Part shown: positions 8,941-16,883 of the stretch, piece after piece
Numbering within the stretch: the first letter of the stretch is position 1
Layout of the letters: each line of letters starts with the position of its first letter
Source of the DNA: Agromyces mariniharenae
Lineage (GTDB): Bacteria; Actinomycetota; Actinomycetes; Actinomycetales; Microbacteriaceae
Reading direction: 5' to 3'
DNA: 64,000 bases
Assembly (NCBI RefSeq): GCF_008122505.1
Contig: NZ_VSSB01000002.1
Span: 372,001 to 436,000 of the forward strand
The notes under the pieces: model-generated
Database searches by the model: none
Told to the model about the DNA's origin: nothing
What the model saw: the letters and a program-made list of their open reading frames with translations, nothing else
Translations under genes and position numbers: made by a program

Positions 8941-10230
8941 TCAGGCGGGCTGGCGTGCCGGGAGCACGCCGGCCGCGTCGAAGAGCCGGTCGAACACGGC
9001 CATCCGGTCGAACTGCAGCGCGTATGCGCGAGCCCGCTCGGCTCGCGCGACGCGCTCCTCGACGGGCAGCGCGAGCGCCTGGTCGATCGCGGCCGCGATC
9101 GCGTCGGGATCGTCGACGGGCACGATGAAGGCGTGGTCGCCGACGGCCTCGCCGATCCCGCCCGTCTCGGTCGTGATCACCGCACCACCGCCCGCGAGCA
9201 TCTGCTCGGCGAGGGCGATGCCGAACGTCTCGACGAATTCCGGTCGCGGCTTGCTCGGCAGCACGTAGGCGGCGCATCCGGCCATGAGGAAGGGCTTCTC
9301 GGCGTCGTCGACGTCATCGAGGAAGACGATGCGATCGGCGACCGGCGAGGCGGCCGCGAGCCGCCGGAACCACGCGGCATCCGGCCCCCGGCCGGCGATC
9401 ACGAGCTTGAGCCGGGCGTTCGCGGGCGTGCGCTCGAAGGCGGCGATCAGGTCGTCGACGCCCTTCGCCCTGGTGAGGCGCGAGAGGAAGAAGACGTAGC
9501 CGTCGCGCTCGAGTCCGCGTGCCGCGAGCACGCCGTCGACGAGCGCGGGGTCGAGGTCGAGGTACTGCGACGTGTCGATCGCCGGGTACGAGATGCGGAT
9601 GCGCTCGCGGCACTGGTCGGCGAACCGCGTGCCGTGGAACGCGTCGATCTCGGATGCCGCGGCGACGATGAGGTCGCGGGTGTACTCCGAGACGGCGACG
9701 CAGTGGTCCTGTGCGAGGTAGCTCGAGAGGATGTGCGCGGCGGCCCCGAACCGGCCCTCCTCCACGCACGAGCGGACGACGTTCGTGACATCCGACCCCA
9801 CCGCCTCGGCGATGGTCGTGACGTTCACGGGCAGGCCCGTGCTCCACGCCGCACGCACGGCGTCGGTGACGGCGACCGTGTGCGGGCTGAGGTAGAGCGA
9901 GAGGCACACGGTCGGCACGCCGTCGGTGAAGAGCTCGACGAGGCGGCCGGTGATGCCCGCGAGCCAGCGGCCGTCGGGCACCTTGTAGTCGCCGACCGGT
10001 TCGGGGCGCTCGACGATGATGCCCTCGCTGTAGGGGAGCATGCGATCGAGCGGCTTCAGCGGCAGGCCGGTCGCCTCGAGGCGGTCGATCGGCCAGGTCA
10101 CGATGCGCACCTCGTCGAAGCCGCGCTCGAGGGCCGCCTCGGCGAGGTTGCGTCCCTCGACGGAGTGGCCGCAGATCACGGGGTCGGCGCGGTTGACGAT
10201 GACGAGTCGGGAGCGGGGCTTGGCGGTCAT
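8941..10230 (-). CDS. GT4-type glycosyltransferase
   Basis: A 429-residue retaining glycosyltransferase of the GT-B fold. The C-terminal nucleotide-sugar domain contains FFLSRLTRAKGVDDLIAAF, VIAGRGPD and the family EX7E motif in EFVETFGIALAEQM, followed by TTETGGIGEAV. The N-terminal domain (about 1-220) is a Rossmann-like acceptor domain beginning LVIVNRADPVICGHS. There is no signal or membrane helix, so it acts in the cytosol. The ATG at 10230 has AGGAAGGA upstream. It lies 43 bases downstream of the GH92 gene on the same strand, so the two are probably co-transcribed. Donor and acceptor are unknown. Confidence 0.8.
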   Translation of the reverse strand: MTAKPRSRLVIVNRADPVICGHSVEGRNLAEAALERGFDEVRIVTWPIDRLEATGLPLKPLDRMLPYSEGIIVERPEPVGDYKVPDGRWLAGITGRLVELFTDGVPTVCLSLYLSPHTVAVTDAVRAAWSTGLPVNVTTIAEAVGSDVTNVVRSCVEEGRFGAAAHILSSYLAQDHCVAVSEYTRDLIVAAASEIDAFHGTRFADQCRERIRISYPAIDTSQYLDLDPALVDGVLAARGLERDGYVFFLSRLTRAKGVDDLIAAFERTPANARLKLVIAGRGPDAAWFRRLAAASPVADRIVFLDDVDDAEKPFLMAGCAAYVLPSKPRPEFVETFGIALAEQMLAGGGAVITTETGGIGEAVGDHAFIVPVDDPDAIAAAIDQALALPVEERVARAERARAYALQFDRMAVFDRLFDAAGVLPARQPA

Positions 10231-10273
10231 GGGGCTCGTCCTTCCTGGTGGTGGGCGATGGTCTGCGGGGTGC

Positions 10274-12469
10274 TCAGGGATCCGAAGCCGACGGCGGCCG
10301 GCCGTCACGACCCCACGAGCTCGGCTCGGGGCCGAGCTCGATGCGCAATCGGCCGCCGCGGTGCACGTCGTCCCCGCGCAACCAGGTGCGGTCGAGCGGG
10401 ACGCCGTTGAACGTGGCGGACTGCACGTACTGCGTCGGCCCGTCGCGCTCGGGCTCGACGAACCCCGTGGTCTCGATGCGCAGCTCGCCGTCGCCGAGGC
10501 GCAGCTCGGACTCCGCGAACGACGGGGCGTTGACGAGGAACAGGTTCTGCCCCGCGACCGGGAACAGCCCGAGCGACGCCCACACGTACCAGGAGCTGAG
10601 GCCGCCCGAGTCGTCGTTGCCGGGCAGGCCGCCGCGGCCGGTGCCGAACTGCTGGTGCACCGCGGCGTGCACGACCTCGGCGGTGCGGTCGGGGCGTCCG
10701 GCGTAGTGGTAGGCCCATGGGGCCTCCATGTCGGGCTCGTTGTTGAGGCCCTCGAACCGGCCGAGCGCGTACCCGTTCGCGAGCTCCTCGAGCCCCGGGC
10801 GCACGCCCGGTTGGCGCACGGGCTCGGCGCCGTAGCCGAAGAACGCGTCGAGCATGCGCACGAAGGCGTCGTCGCCGCCGGCGAGGCCGATGCGGTTGCG
10901 CATGTCGTGCAAGAGCCGGAACGAGTAGTTGTGGCGGCTGCCCTCGTAGAACGTCGAGTCCTGCAGCAGGCCCGTGGCGTCGTCGAACGCGTTCACCCAG
11001 CGCGCGGCGAGGGTGCGGAACTGCTCGACGAGGTCGCGATCGCCGACGCGTTCGGCGATGCCCGCCGTGCACCAGTACCCATAGGCCAGGTCGAGCGTGT
11101 GGCTGATCGGGTGCGCGACGCCGCGCAGCAGGAAGTCTTCGCCGTACGTGCGGCGCAGGTCGGTGTGCATGTGCACGAGCGCCCACTCCCAGTCGATCCC
11201 GGGCAGCCCGAGGCCGCACAGGTCGGCGAGGAACGTCTGCGCCAGCGCGCTGCCCTGCCGCGAGAAGCGGTCGCTGCCGCGCGCCATGCGGTAGCCGATG
11301 GGGAAGTTGCCCTCCTCCTCGCAGATGGTGAGGAGTGCCGTGCCGAGCTCGACCGCCCGGTCGGGCAGCAGCGCGGTGATCAGTGGCAGTTGCGTGCGAT
11401 AGATGTCCCACATCGTCGAGAGGTCGTAGACGAACGGCCCGTCGGACGGCCAGAACGGACTCTCCTCGGGGGCCAGGCACGGCTTGATGAGCGAGTGGTA
11501 GAGCGCCGTGGAGAACACCGTCTCGCGGTCGGCCGACGGCGTGTCCACGGTGATCGCCTTGAGCTGCCGGCGCCACGCCTTCCTGGTGCGGTCGCGTCGT
11601 TGCGGGAACCGCGCCGGCCCGACGCCGCAGTCGCGCCGGAGGTTCTCACGGGCCTGCTCGACGCCACGCAGAGAGAACCCGATGCGCACCTCGACCGTCT
11701 GGCCGGCGTCGCTGGGCCCCGCCCACATGAGTCCGAACGGCCGCAGCGTGGTCGGCCGGATGTGGTCGAACGCCAGCCGGGTGCCGCCGGGCATGAGCCG
11801 GCGGTCGTACCAGAGCATCTGCCGCCACGATCGCGCGTCGCACTCGACGTACACCGCGAGCGGGGCGCCCTCCACCACGATCTCGCCCTGTGCCACCCCT
11901 GGCCCGATCGACTCGAGGTGCGCGCGCAGCGGGATCGTCTCGCCGTGGGGGATCGAGAGCCCGCCGAGCGAGAAGTCGACCACCACGCGCGCGTTGCGGT
12001 TGCGCGGGAACGTGTAGCGGTGCACCGCGCTCTTCGGCCCCACCGTGAGCTCGGCGCGGATGCCGGAGTCGAGCGTCGCCGCGTAGTAGCCCGGTTCCGC
12101 CTCTTCGTCGACCAGGTGCCACGTGCGACCGAGCACGTCGAGCGGCTCGAGCATGGGCGTGACCCGGAAGTAGTTGTAGTACTTGCGGATCGCTCCCGTG
12201 CCCGACTGCTGGAAGTGCGTGAAGCCGGATGCCACGGCGTCGTCGTGGATGGTCGTCGGCACGCCCTCGGTACTGAGGTCGTACCGCCCGTATCCGGTGG
12301 GATAGGCGCCCGAGTAGGCGCACGCCGAGACCATCCCGAGCGGATACGTCGCACCTGGATGCGTGTTGCCCACCTGCGGCTTCGGCCACCACCACGTGGC
12401 CGCGATGCCCGTGGGCGGCGGCAGGTCGGTGACCTCCGTGCCGATGAACGGATCGACGCGGCCGATCAC
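10274..12469 (-). CDS. GH92-family glycoside hydrolase (alpha-mannosidase-like)
   Basis: A 731-residue enzyme matching glycoside hydrolase family 92, exo-acting calcium-dependent alpha-mannosidases. The N-terminus VDPFIGT and GNTHPGATYPLGMVS are the family's N-domain hallmarks, and GLPGNDDSGGLSSWYVWASL near residue 625 is the catalytic (alpha/alpha)6 domain signature with its acidic residues. Length is normal for the family. No signal peptide is seen, so it may work on imported or endogenous mannosides. The GTG at 12469 follows CGGGAG. The gene is followed by a GT4 glycosyltransferase, which suggests a mannose-containing glycan pathway. Confidence 0.9.
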   Translation of the reverse strand: MIGRVDPFIGTEVTDLPPPTGIAATWWWPKPQVGNTHPGATYPLGMVSACAYSGAYPTGYGRYDLSTEGVPTTIHDDAVASGFTHFQQSGTGAIRKYYNYFRVTPMLEPLDVLGRTWHLVDEEAEPGYYAATLDSGIRAELTVGPKSAVHRYTFPRNRNARVVVDFSLGGLSIPHGETIPLRAHLESIGPGVAQGEIVVEGAPLAVYVECDARSWRQMLWYDRRLMPGGTRLAFDHIRPTTLRPFGLMWAGPSDAGQTVEVRIGFSLRGVEQARENLRRDCGVGPARFPQRRDRTRKAWRRQLKAITVDTPSADRETVFSTALYHSLIKPCLAPEESPFWPSDGPFVYDLSTMWDIYRTQLPLITALLPDRAVELGTALLTICEEEGNFPIGYRMARGSDRFSRQGSALAQTFLADLCGLGLPGIDWEWALVHMHTDLRRTYGEDFLLRGVAHPISHTLDLAYGYWCTAGIAERVGDRDLVEQFRTLAARWVNAFDDATGLLQDSTFYEGSRHNYSFRLLHDMRNRIGLAGGDDAFVRMLDAFFGYGAEPVRQPGVRPGLEELANGYALGRFEGLNNEPDMEAPWAYHYAGRPDRTAEVVHAAVHQQFGTGRGGLPGNDDSGGLSSWYVWASLGLFPVAGQNLFLVNAPSFAESELRLGDGELRIETTGFVEPERDGPTQYVQSATFNGVPLDRTWLRGDDVHRGGRLRIELGPEPSSWGRDGRPPSASDP

Positions 12470-12567
12470 GCGGCTCCCGAACTTCCCATGCCGGGACGCT
12501 ACGGGTATCGCGCAGGCCGTGGGTTACGGCCGGATGAACGATTGCCGAGCGCTGTCCGTGCCGTGGA

Positions 12568-12597
12568 ATGACAGTGACGGCCGGTCCGTTGTATCCT
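12568..12597 (+). promoter_or_regulatory. Candidate promoter of ssrA
   Basis: ATGACA (12568-12573) and TATCCT (12592-12597), 18 bases apart, lie about 107 bases before the mature tmRNA 5' end. This would give a precursor with a roughly 100-base leader to be removed by RNase P. It is the best sigma-70-like pair in the stretch between the GH92 start and ssrA. Confidence 0.4.
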
Positions 12598-12703
12598 GTA
12601 AGGCCGCGGACCCGAGCGTCGAGTTCGGGAATGCGGGACTTGGAAACTCCACAGCGTGCGACAACGGCCCTCCGAACCGGTTCCGACCGGCGCGGTGCCA
12701 CAT

Positions 12704-13069
12704 GGGGATGATCGGTTTCGACATCGCCTGTGCGCCCACGAGAAGCGGGCCGAGGATGCAGGGTTATCTCGTGAACGCTCCCTGCGAAACAATAACTGCC
12801 AATAAGAAGCAGTCCGACTTCGCCCTCGCTGCCTAAGCGAGGCCGATAGTCCGTCAGTCCGGGTTCGTTCCCGCCCCGGTCACTGGCGTCATCTCGGGAA
12901 CTCGCTGCGCGTCGTCGCCTGAGCGACGCGCGGGACTTTCCTCAGGCTGGGCCCGTCGACTCAGATGCCTGTGGCAAGAGTCGGGGCCGAGCAGAACGCC
13001 TCACAGGATGCGCCCGGAGAAGGCGTGGAAACTCAGCGATGGACGGGGGTTCAATTCCCCCCATCTCCA
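12704..13069 (+). ncRNA. ssrA: Transfer-messenger RNA (tmRNA)
   Basis: The 5' end GGGGATGATCGGTTTCGACA and the 3' T-arm GGGGGTTCAATTCCCCC followed by CATCTCC-A form the tRNA-like half: GGGGATG pairs with CATCTCC with one G-U. CCA is not encoded. The tag reading frame runs from GCC at 12798 to TAA at 12834-12836 and encodes ANKKQSDFALAA, a typical actinobacterial proteolysis tag ending ALAA. Between the tag and the 3' end are GC-rich inverted segments that fit the pseudoknots. It works with SmpB to rescue stalled ribosomes and mark incomplete proteins. Confidence 0.95.
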
Positions 13070-13129
13070 CACAGTGTTCGTCGGGGCTCCGCCTCCGGCG
13101 GACGACAGCTGTTGTCGCACGACGTGGAC

Positions 13130-13158
13130 CGAACGGCCGCCCGATGGGCGGCCGTTCG
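13130..13158. terminator. Terminator hairpin after ssrA
   Basis: CGAACGGCCGCCC (13130-13142) pairs with GGGCGGCCGTTCG (13146-13158), a 13-bp perfect stem with a three-base loop. It lies 60 bases past the tmRNA and 20 bases past the LysR stop on the other strand, so it can serve both. Confidence 0.75.
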
Positions 13159-13177
13159 TCATGCGTGCCGTCCGTCT

Positions 13178-14092
13178 TCAGCCGGCCCCGGCCGCCGCGC
13201 GCAGGAGCTCCGCCGCGCGCTGCGCGGCGGGATTGGTGCGCATCGACCGCTTCACCCGCAGCATGATGCGACGCCGCACGTCGTCATCGGCGAGAGAGAC
13301 CGCCGTCACACCGCTCGGCAGCAGGTGCACGCCGAGTCGGGGCAGGACCGTGACGCCGATGCCCTGCGCGACGTAGTCGAACGCGGTGGCGTAGTCGGGC
13401 GCCGCGATCCGGAACCGCGGCGAGAAGCCCCGGGCGGTGCAGGCCGTGAGCACGATCTCGCGGCATGGCCCGCGGGCGTGGTCGTTGTCGACCCACGGCT
13501 CGCCGGCGAGGTCGGCGATCGCGACGGAGGTGCGCGCGGCGAGCGGGTGGCCGTCGGGTACGACGGTGACGTACCCCTCCGTGCGGAGCGGCTCGAGGTC
13601 GTATCCGTCGGCGGCTCCGTCGGCAGCAGCGGGATCGCGGTCGCCGCGGACCGCCTCGGCGATGTAGAGCTCCAGATCGGCGTCGGTCGAGCGTTGTCCA
13701 CGGAGCTCGACGAGGCTCAGCTCGATTCGCAGGCTGGGGAACTCGTCGGTGAGGTTCGCGACGACTCCCGGCATCCACGCCCGATTGGCCGACATGAAGC
13801 ATCCGATGCGGAGCGTGCCGCTGCGGCCCGTACGCAGGTCGTCGGCGAGGCTCTCGAAGTCGGCGAGCTGGTCGAGCACGCGCGTCGCGTGCTCGGCGAC
13901 CGCCACGCCGGCGGCAGTCGGCCGGATGCCGCGGCCGTGACGTTCGACGAGCACGAGGCCGGTCTCGCGCTGCAGCGCCGCGACGTGCTGGCTCACCGCC
14001 GATGGCGTGTAGCCCAGGCGCTCGGCCGCGCGATTGATCGAGCCGGTCTGCACGACGGATCGGAAGACGCGGAGACGCTGCGGATCGACCAC
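13178..14092 (-). CDS. LysR-family transcriptional regulator
   Basis: A 304-residue LTTR. The N-terminal helix-turn-helix is complete (QRLRVFRSVVQTGSINRAAE...SAVSQHVAALQRETG, residues 4-45), followed by a substrate-binding domain of two alpha/beta lobes. The start is a GTG at 14092; the nearby ATG at 14103 is out of frame. A TATGAT hexamer (14099-14104, reverse strand) six bases before the GTG suggests a leaderless transcript. It is divergent from the EamA exporter with an 81-base shared control region. That is the classic arrangement for a LysR protein that regulates itself and its divergent neighbour. The inducer is unknown. Confidence 0.92.
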   Translation of the reverse strand: MVDPQRLRVFRSVVQTGSINRAAERLGYTPSAVSQHVAALQRETGLVLVERHGRGIRPTAAGVAVAEHATRVLDQLADFESLADDLRTGRSGTLRIGCFMSANRAWMPGVVANLTDEFPSLRIELSLVELRGQRSTDADLELYIAEAVRGDRDPAAADGAADGYDLEPLRTEGYVTVVPDGHPLAARTSVAIADLAGEPWVDNDHARGPCREIVLTACTARGFSPRFRIAAPDYATAFDYVAQGIGVTVLPRLGVHLLPSGVTAVSLADDDVRRRIMLRVKRSMRTNPAAQRAAELLRAAAGAG

Positions 14093-14173
14093 GTCGCGAT
14101 CATACAGTGGAACTGAAGAGTGCGGAAGAACCGTTCGCTTGTGCTGAAGACACAGCCCGTCGAGGCTGGACGC

Positions 14174-15087
14174 ATGCCCACGCCGACCGAGATCGCCGCG
14201 CAGCAGGTCCGAACGCCGATCCGCGAGACTCGCGCACTCGATTGGCGGGTGCTTGCCGCCACCGCCGTGGTGCTCGTGCTGTGGGCGTCGGCGTTCATCG
14301 CGATCCGAGGCATCGGGGAGGCGCTCTCGCCGGGTGCGCTCGCGCTCGGACGCCAGCTCGTGGGCGCCGTCGCGCTCGCGGCGATCGCGCTCGTGCGGCG
14401 GCCGCCGTTTCCGCGAGGTCGCGGTCTCGTGCTCGTCGTCCTCTACGGGCTGCTCTGGTTCGGGGGCTACACGCTCGTCCTCAACATCGCCGAGCGTCAC
14501 CTCGACGCGGGCACGACCGCGATGCTCGTGAACGTCGCCCCGCTGCTCGTCGCCCTCGTCGCGGGGGTCGTCCTGAAGGAGGGATTCCCGAGGTCGCTCA
14601 TGATCGGCATCGGCGTCGCGTTCGCGGGCGTCGTACTCATCGCCGCGGGCGGCGTCGGCCCGCACGGCGACCCCGTCGGCATCGCGCTCGGCCTGCTGGC
14701 GGCGGCGCTCTACGCGAGCGGCGTGCTCGTGCAGAAGGTCGCGCTGAAGACGACGGATGCGCTCGGGGCGACCTGGGTGGGATGCGCCGTCGGGGCGATC
14801 GCGCTCGCGCCGTTCCTGCCGCAGCTGGTCACGGAGGTCGCGGTCGCGCCGATGTCCGCGACGCTCGCGATGGTCTACCTCGGGATCTTCCCGTCGGCGA
14901 TCGCGTTCATCCTGTGGGCTACGTGCTCCAGCGCAGCACGGCAGGTGCGACGGCATCGGCGACGCTCGCCGTGCCCGCCATCGTCGTGCTCATGTCCTGG
15001 CTGATCCTCGGCGAGCTGCCGACGCTCCTCGGCATGCTCGGCGGCGTGCTGTGCCTCGCCGGGGTCGCGTGGAGCCGCAGGCGCTGA
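14174..15087 (+). pseudogene. EamA/DMT-family exporter with a frameshift
   Basis: The protein reads as a ten-helix EamA drug/metabolite exporter from ATG 14174 up to AIAFILWA at about 14919. It then continues one base out of register as YVLQRSTAGATASATLAVPA...MSWLILGELP to the TGA at 15085-15087. The standard motif LWAYxLxRTTAG is restored if one C is added in the run around 14918-14920 (GCT to GCCT), giving a normal 304-residue protein. As written, translation would end in an unrelated tail at 15004, losing the last two helices. This is either a real inactivating deletion or a sequencing error. The gene is divergent from the LysR regulator. Confidence 0.85.
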
Positions 15088-15175
15088 GGTCCACCCGATG
15101 GTCGACCCGCGTTCACGGCGTTCGGGATAGCCTGCCGGTGGCGCGACCGCCGCACTGCCGAAGGAGCCGAGAACG

Positions 15176-16231
15176 ATGACGTACACCGCCGACCCCACCC
15201 GCTACGACCGCATGCCCTACCGGCGCGTCGGGGCATCCGGACTCAAGCTGCCGGTGCTGTCGCTGGGGCTCTGGCAGAACTTCGGCGACGACCGACCGCT
15301 CGACGTGCAGCGCGGGATCGTGCGCCGTGCGTTCGACCTCGGCATCACGCACTTCGACCTCGCGAACAACTACGGCCCGCCGTACGGCGCGGCCGAGGCG
15401 AACTTCGGGCGCCTGCTCGCGACCGACCTCGCGCCGTACCGCGACGAGCTCGTGATCTCGACCAAGGCCGGCTGGGACATGTGGCCGGGGCCCTACGGCG
15501 TGGGCGGGAGCCGCAAATACGTGATCGCCTCGCTGGATGCCTCGCTGCGCCGCCTCGGGCTCGACTCCGTCGACCTCTTCTACCACCATCGGCCCGACCC
15601 CGAGACGCCCATGGAGGAGACCGCGGGCGCCCTGGCGACGATCGTCGAGCAGGGCAAGGCCCTGTACGTGGGCGTGTCGTCGTACTCCGCCGACGACACG
15701 CGGCGCATGCGCGACCTGCTCGCGGAGCGCGGCGTGCCCCTGACCATCCACCAGCCGTCGTACTCGATGCTCAATCGCTGGATCGAGACCGAGGGCCTCG
15801 TGGAGGCCGCGGGCGACCACGGCTTCGGCATCATCGGGTTCACCGCGCTCGCGCAGGGCCTGCTCTCGGGCAAGTACCACGAGGGCGTGCCCCAGGGGTC
15901 GCGTGCGTCGACCGACGGCTCGCTCGACTCGGAGGTCCTCACCGAAGAGCTCGTCGAGCGCCTCAGGGGGCTCACCCGGATCGCCGAGCGCCGGGGCCAG
16001 TCCCTGCCGCAGCTCGCACTCGCGTGGGCGCTCCGCGACGAGCGCGTCACGAGCCTCGTGCTCGGAGTGAGCCGGGTCGAGCAGCTCGACCAGAACGTCG
16101 CCGCGCTCGACCGCCTCGACTTCTCCGACGAGGAGCTCGCCGAGATCGACGCGCTCGCGGGCACGACCGAGGGTGTCGACCTTTGGGCGGAGGCGCGCGA
16201 GGGCGGGCCGCTGCCGGTGCTGCGCCCCTGA
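15176..16231 (+). CDS. mgrA: Aldo/keto reductase, L-glyceraldehyde-3-phosphate reductase type
   Basis: A 351-residue NADPH-dependent aldo/keto reductase of the YghZ/GPR subgroup, which reduces L-glyceraldehyde 3-phosphate and other aldehydes such as methylglyoxal. The catalytic tetrad can be followed: Asp in THFDLANNYG (with the Tyr two residues later), Lys in ISTKAGWDMWPGPYG and His in DLFYHHRPDP. The TKAGWDMWPGPYG and NNYGPPYGAAE segments are specific to this subgroup. The ATG at 15176 follows AAGGAGCCGAG. The gene stands alone between the exporter and tatA. The physiological substrate is inferred from family. Confidence 0.88.
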   Translation: MTYTADPTRYDRMPYRRVGASGLKLPVLSLGLWQNFGDDRPLDVQRGIVRRAFDLGITHFDLANNYGPPYGAAEANFGRLLATDLAPYRDELVISTKAGWDMWPGPYGVGGSRKYVIASLDASLRRLGLDSVDLFYHHRPDPETPMEETAGALATIVEQGKALYVGVSSYSADDTRRMRDLLAERGVPLTIHQPSYSMLNRWIETEGLVEAAGDHGFGIIGFTALAQGLLSGKYHEGVPQGSRASTDGSLDSEVLTEELVERLRGLTRIAERRGQSLPQLALAWALRDERVTSLVLGVSRVEQLDQNVAALDRLDFSDEELAEIDALAGTTEGVDLWAEAREGGPLPVLRP

Positions 16232-16301
16232 TGAGGGTCATTTCCGCGCCTCCTGCCCCGTGAACGAGGGACGATCCGGGGAGCCGTTCCATGCGTGTCG
16301 A

Positions 16302-16331
16302 TGGACATATGGCGACCGCTGTGCATAAGCT
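16302..16331 (+). promoter_or_regulatory. Candidate tatA promoter
   Basis: TGGACA (16302-16307) and TAAGCT (16326-16331) are separated by 18 bases in a locally AT-richer stretch. Transcription would start near 16338, leaving a leader of about 46 bases that contains the GGAGGAG ribosome binding site. Confidence 0.45.
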
Positions 16332-16383
16332 GTAAACGCAGCGACGGAGTCGCGATTCGCACGATGGAGTACGGAGGAGACCC

Positions 16384-16596
16384 ATGTTCGCCAATCTCAA
16401 CGGGTGGCACGCCCTGATCGTCGTGGTCGTGATCCTGCTGCTGTTCGGAGCCCCGAAGATCCCCGCGCTGGCGCGGAGCCTGGGGCAGTCCATGCGCATC
16501 CTCAAGACCGAGATCCGCGACGAGGGCGAGAAGCCCGCGAGCCCGCAGGCGACCGCCGCCCAGCCGACCGCACGGGACGCCGACGCGGCCGCCTGA
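16384..16596 (+). CDS. tatA: Sec-independent translocase protein TatA/E
   Basis: A 70-residue TatA-type subunit: a short N-terminal membrane helix (about residues 8-23), the FGAPKIP hinge, an amphipathic helix (ALARSLGQSMRILKTEIRDE) and a polar Ala/Pro tail. TatA polymers form the pore for folded proteins carrying twin-arginine signals. A strong GGAGGAG site precedes the ATG. No tatB or tatC lies nearby, so this is a separate tatA copy. It sits directly upstream of a gene whose product carries a Tat signal, which suggests they serve the same secreted pathway. Confidence 0.9.
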   Translation: MFANLNGWHALIVVVVILLLFGAPKIPALARSLGQSMRILKTEIRDEGEKPASPQATAAQPTARDADAAA

Positions 16597-16612
16597 GCCA
16601 TCCTCACCGCCC

Positions 16613-16642
16613 CTCCCGGAGGCCGGCTTCGGCCTCCGGGAG
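16613..16642 (+). terminator. tatA terminator
   Basis: CTCCCGGAGGCCG (16613-16625) pairs perfectly with CGGCCTCCGGGAG (16630-16642) around a GCTT loop: a 13-bp stem 17 bases after the tatA stop. No U-run follows, as is common in high-GC actinobacteria. Confidence 0.8.
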
Positions 16643-16726
16643 TCCGGCATGCCCGGGCTCGGAGCGTCGTGTCCTCACTTATGACGACAACAATCCAAAA
16701 GTCAAAACCGGAGACTCGTCTTTTGC

Positions 16727-16756
16727 TTGACCGACTCTTGAGAAATGCCGTAGTGT
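16727..16756 (+). promoter_or_regulatory. Candidate promoter of the Tat-exported isomerase and dehydrogenase
   Basis: TTGACC (16727-16732) and TAGTGT (16751-16756), 18 bases apart, lie in an unusually AT-rich stretch (16681-16770). A GTCAAAA at 16701 and TTTTGCTTGAC at 16721-16731 form an imperfect inverted pair overlapping the -35 region, a possible operator. Confidence 0.45.
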
Positions 16757-16883
16757 CCGAAAAAGCGTGATCCGCTCGGTTCGCGCGGGGCGCTCGACCG
16801 GTGGGAACCAGGACGGCGTCAGGCACTCGGGGCCCGGTGGGCCACGGCTGCATTCCCCCAACACATCAGTGCAAAGGAGCATC

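Noticed and set aside
14101..14103. ATG as start of the LysR gene
   Set aside because: It is not in frame with the helix-turn-helix; the in-frame GTG at 14092 gives the standard N-terminus.
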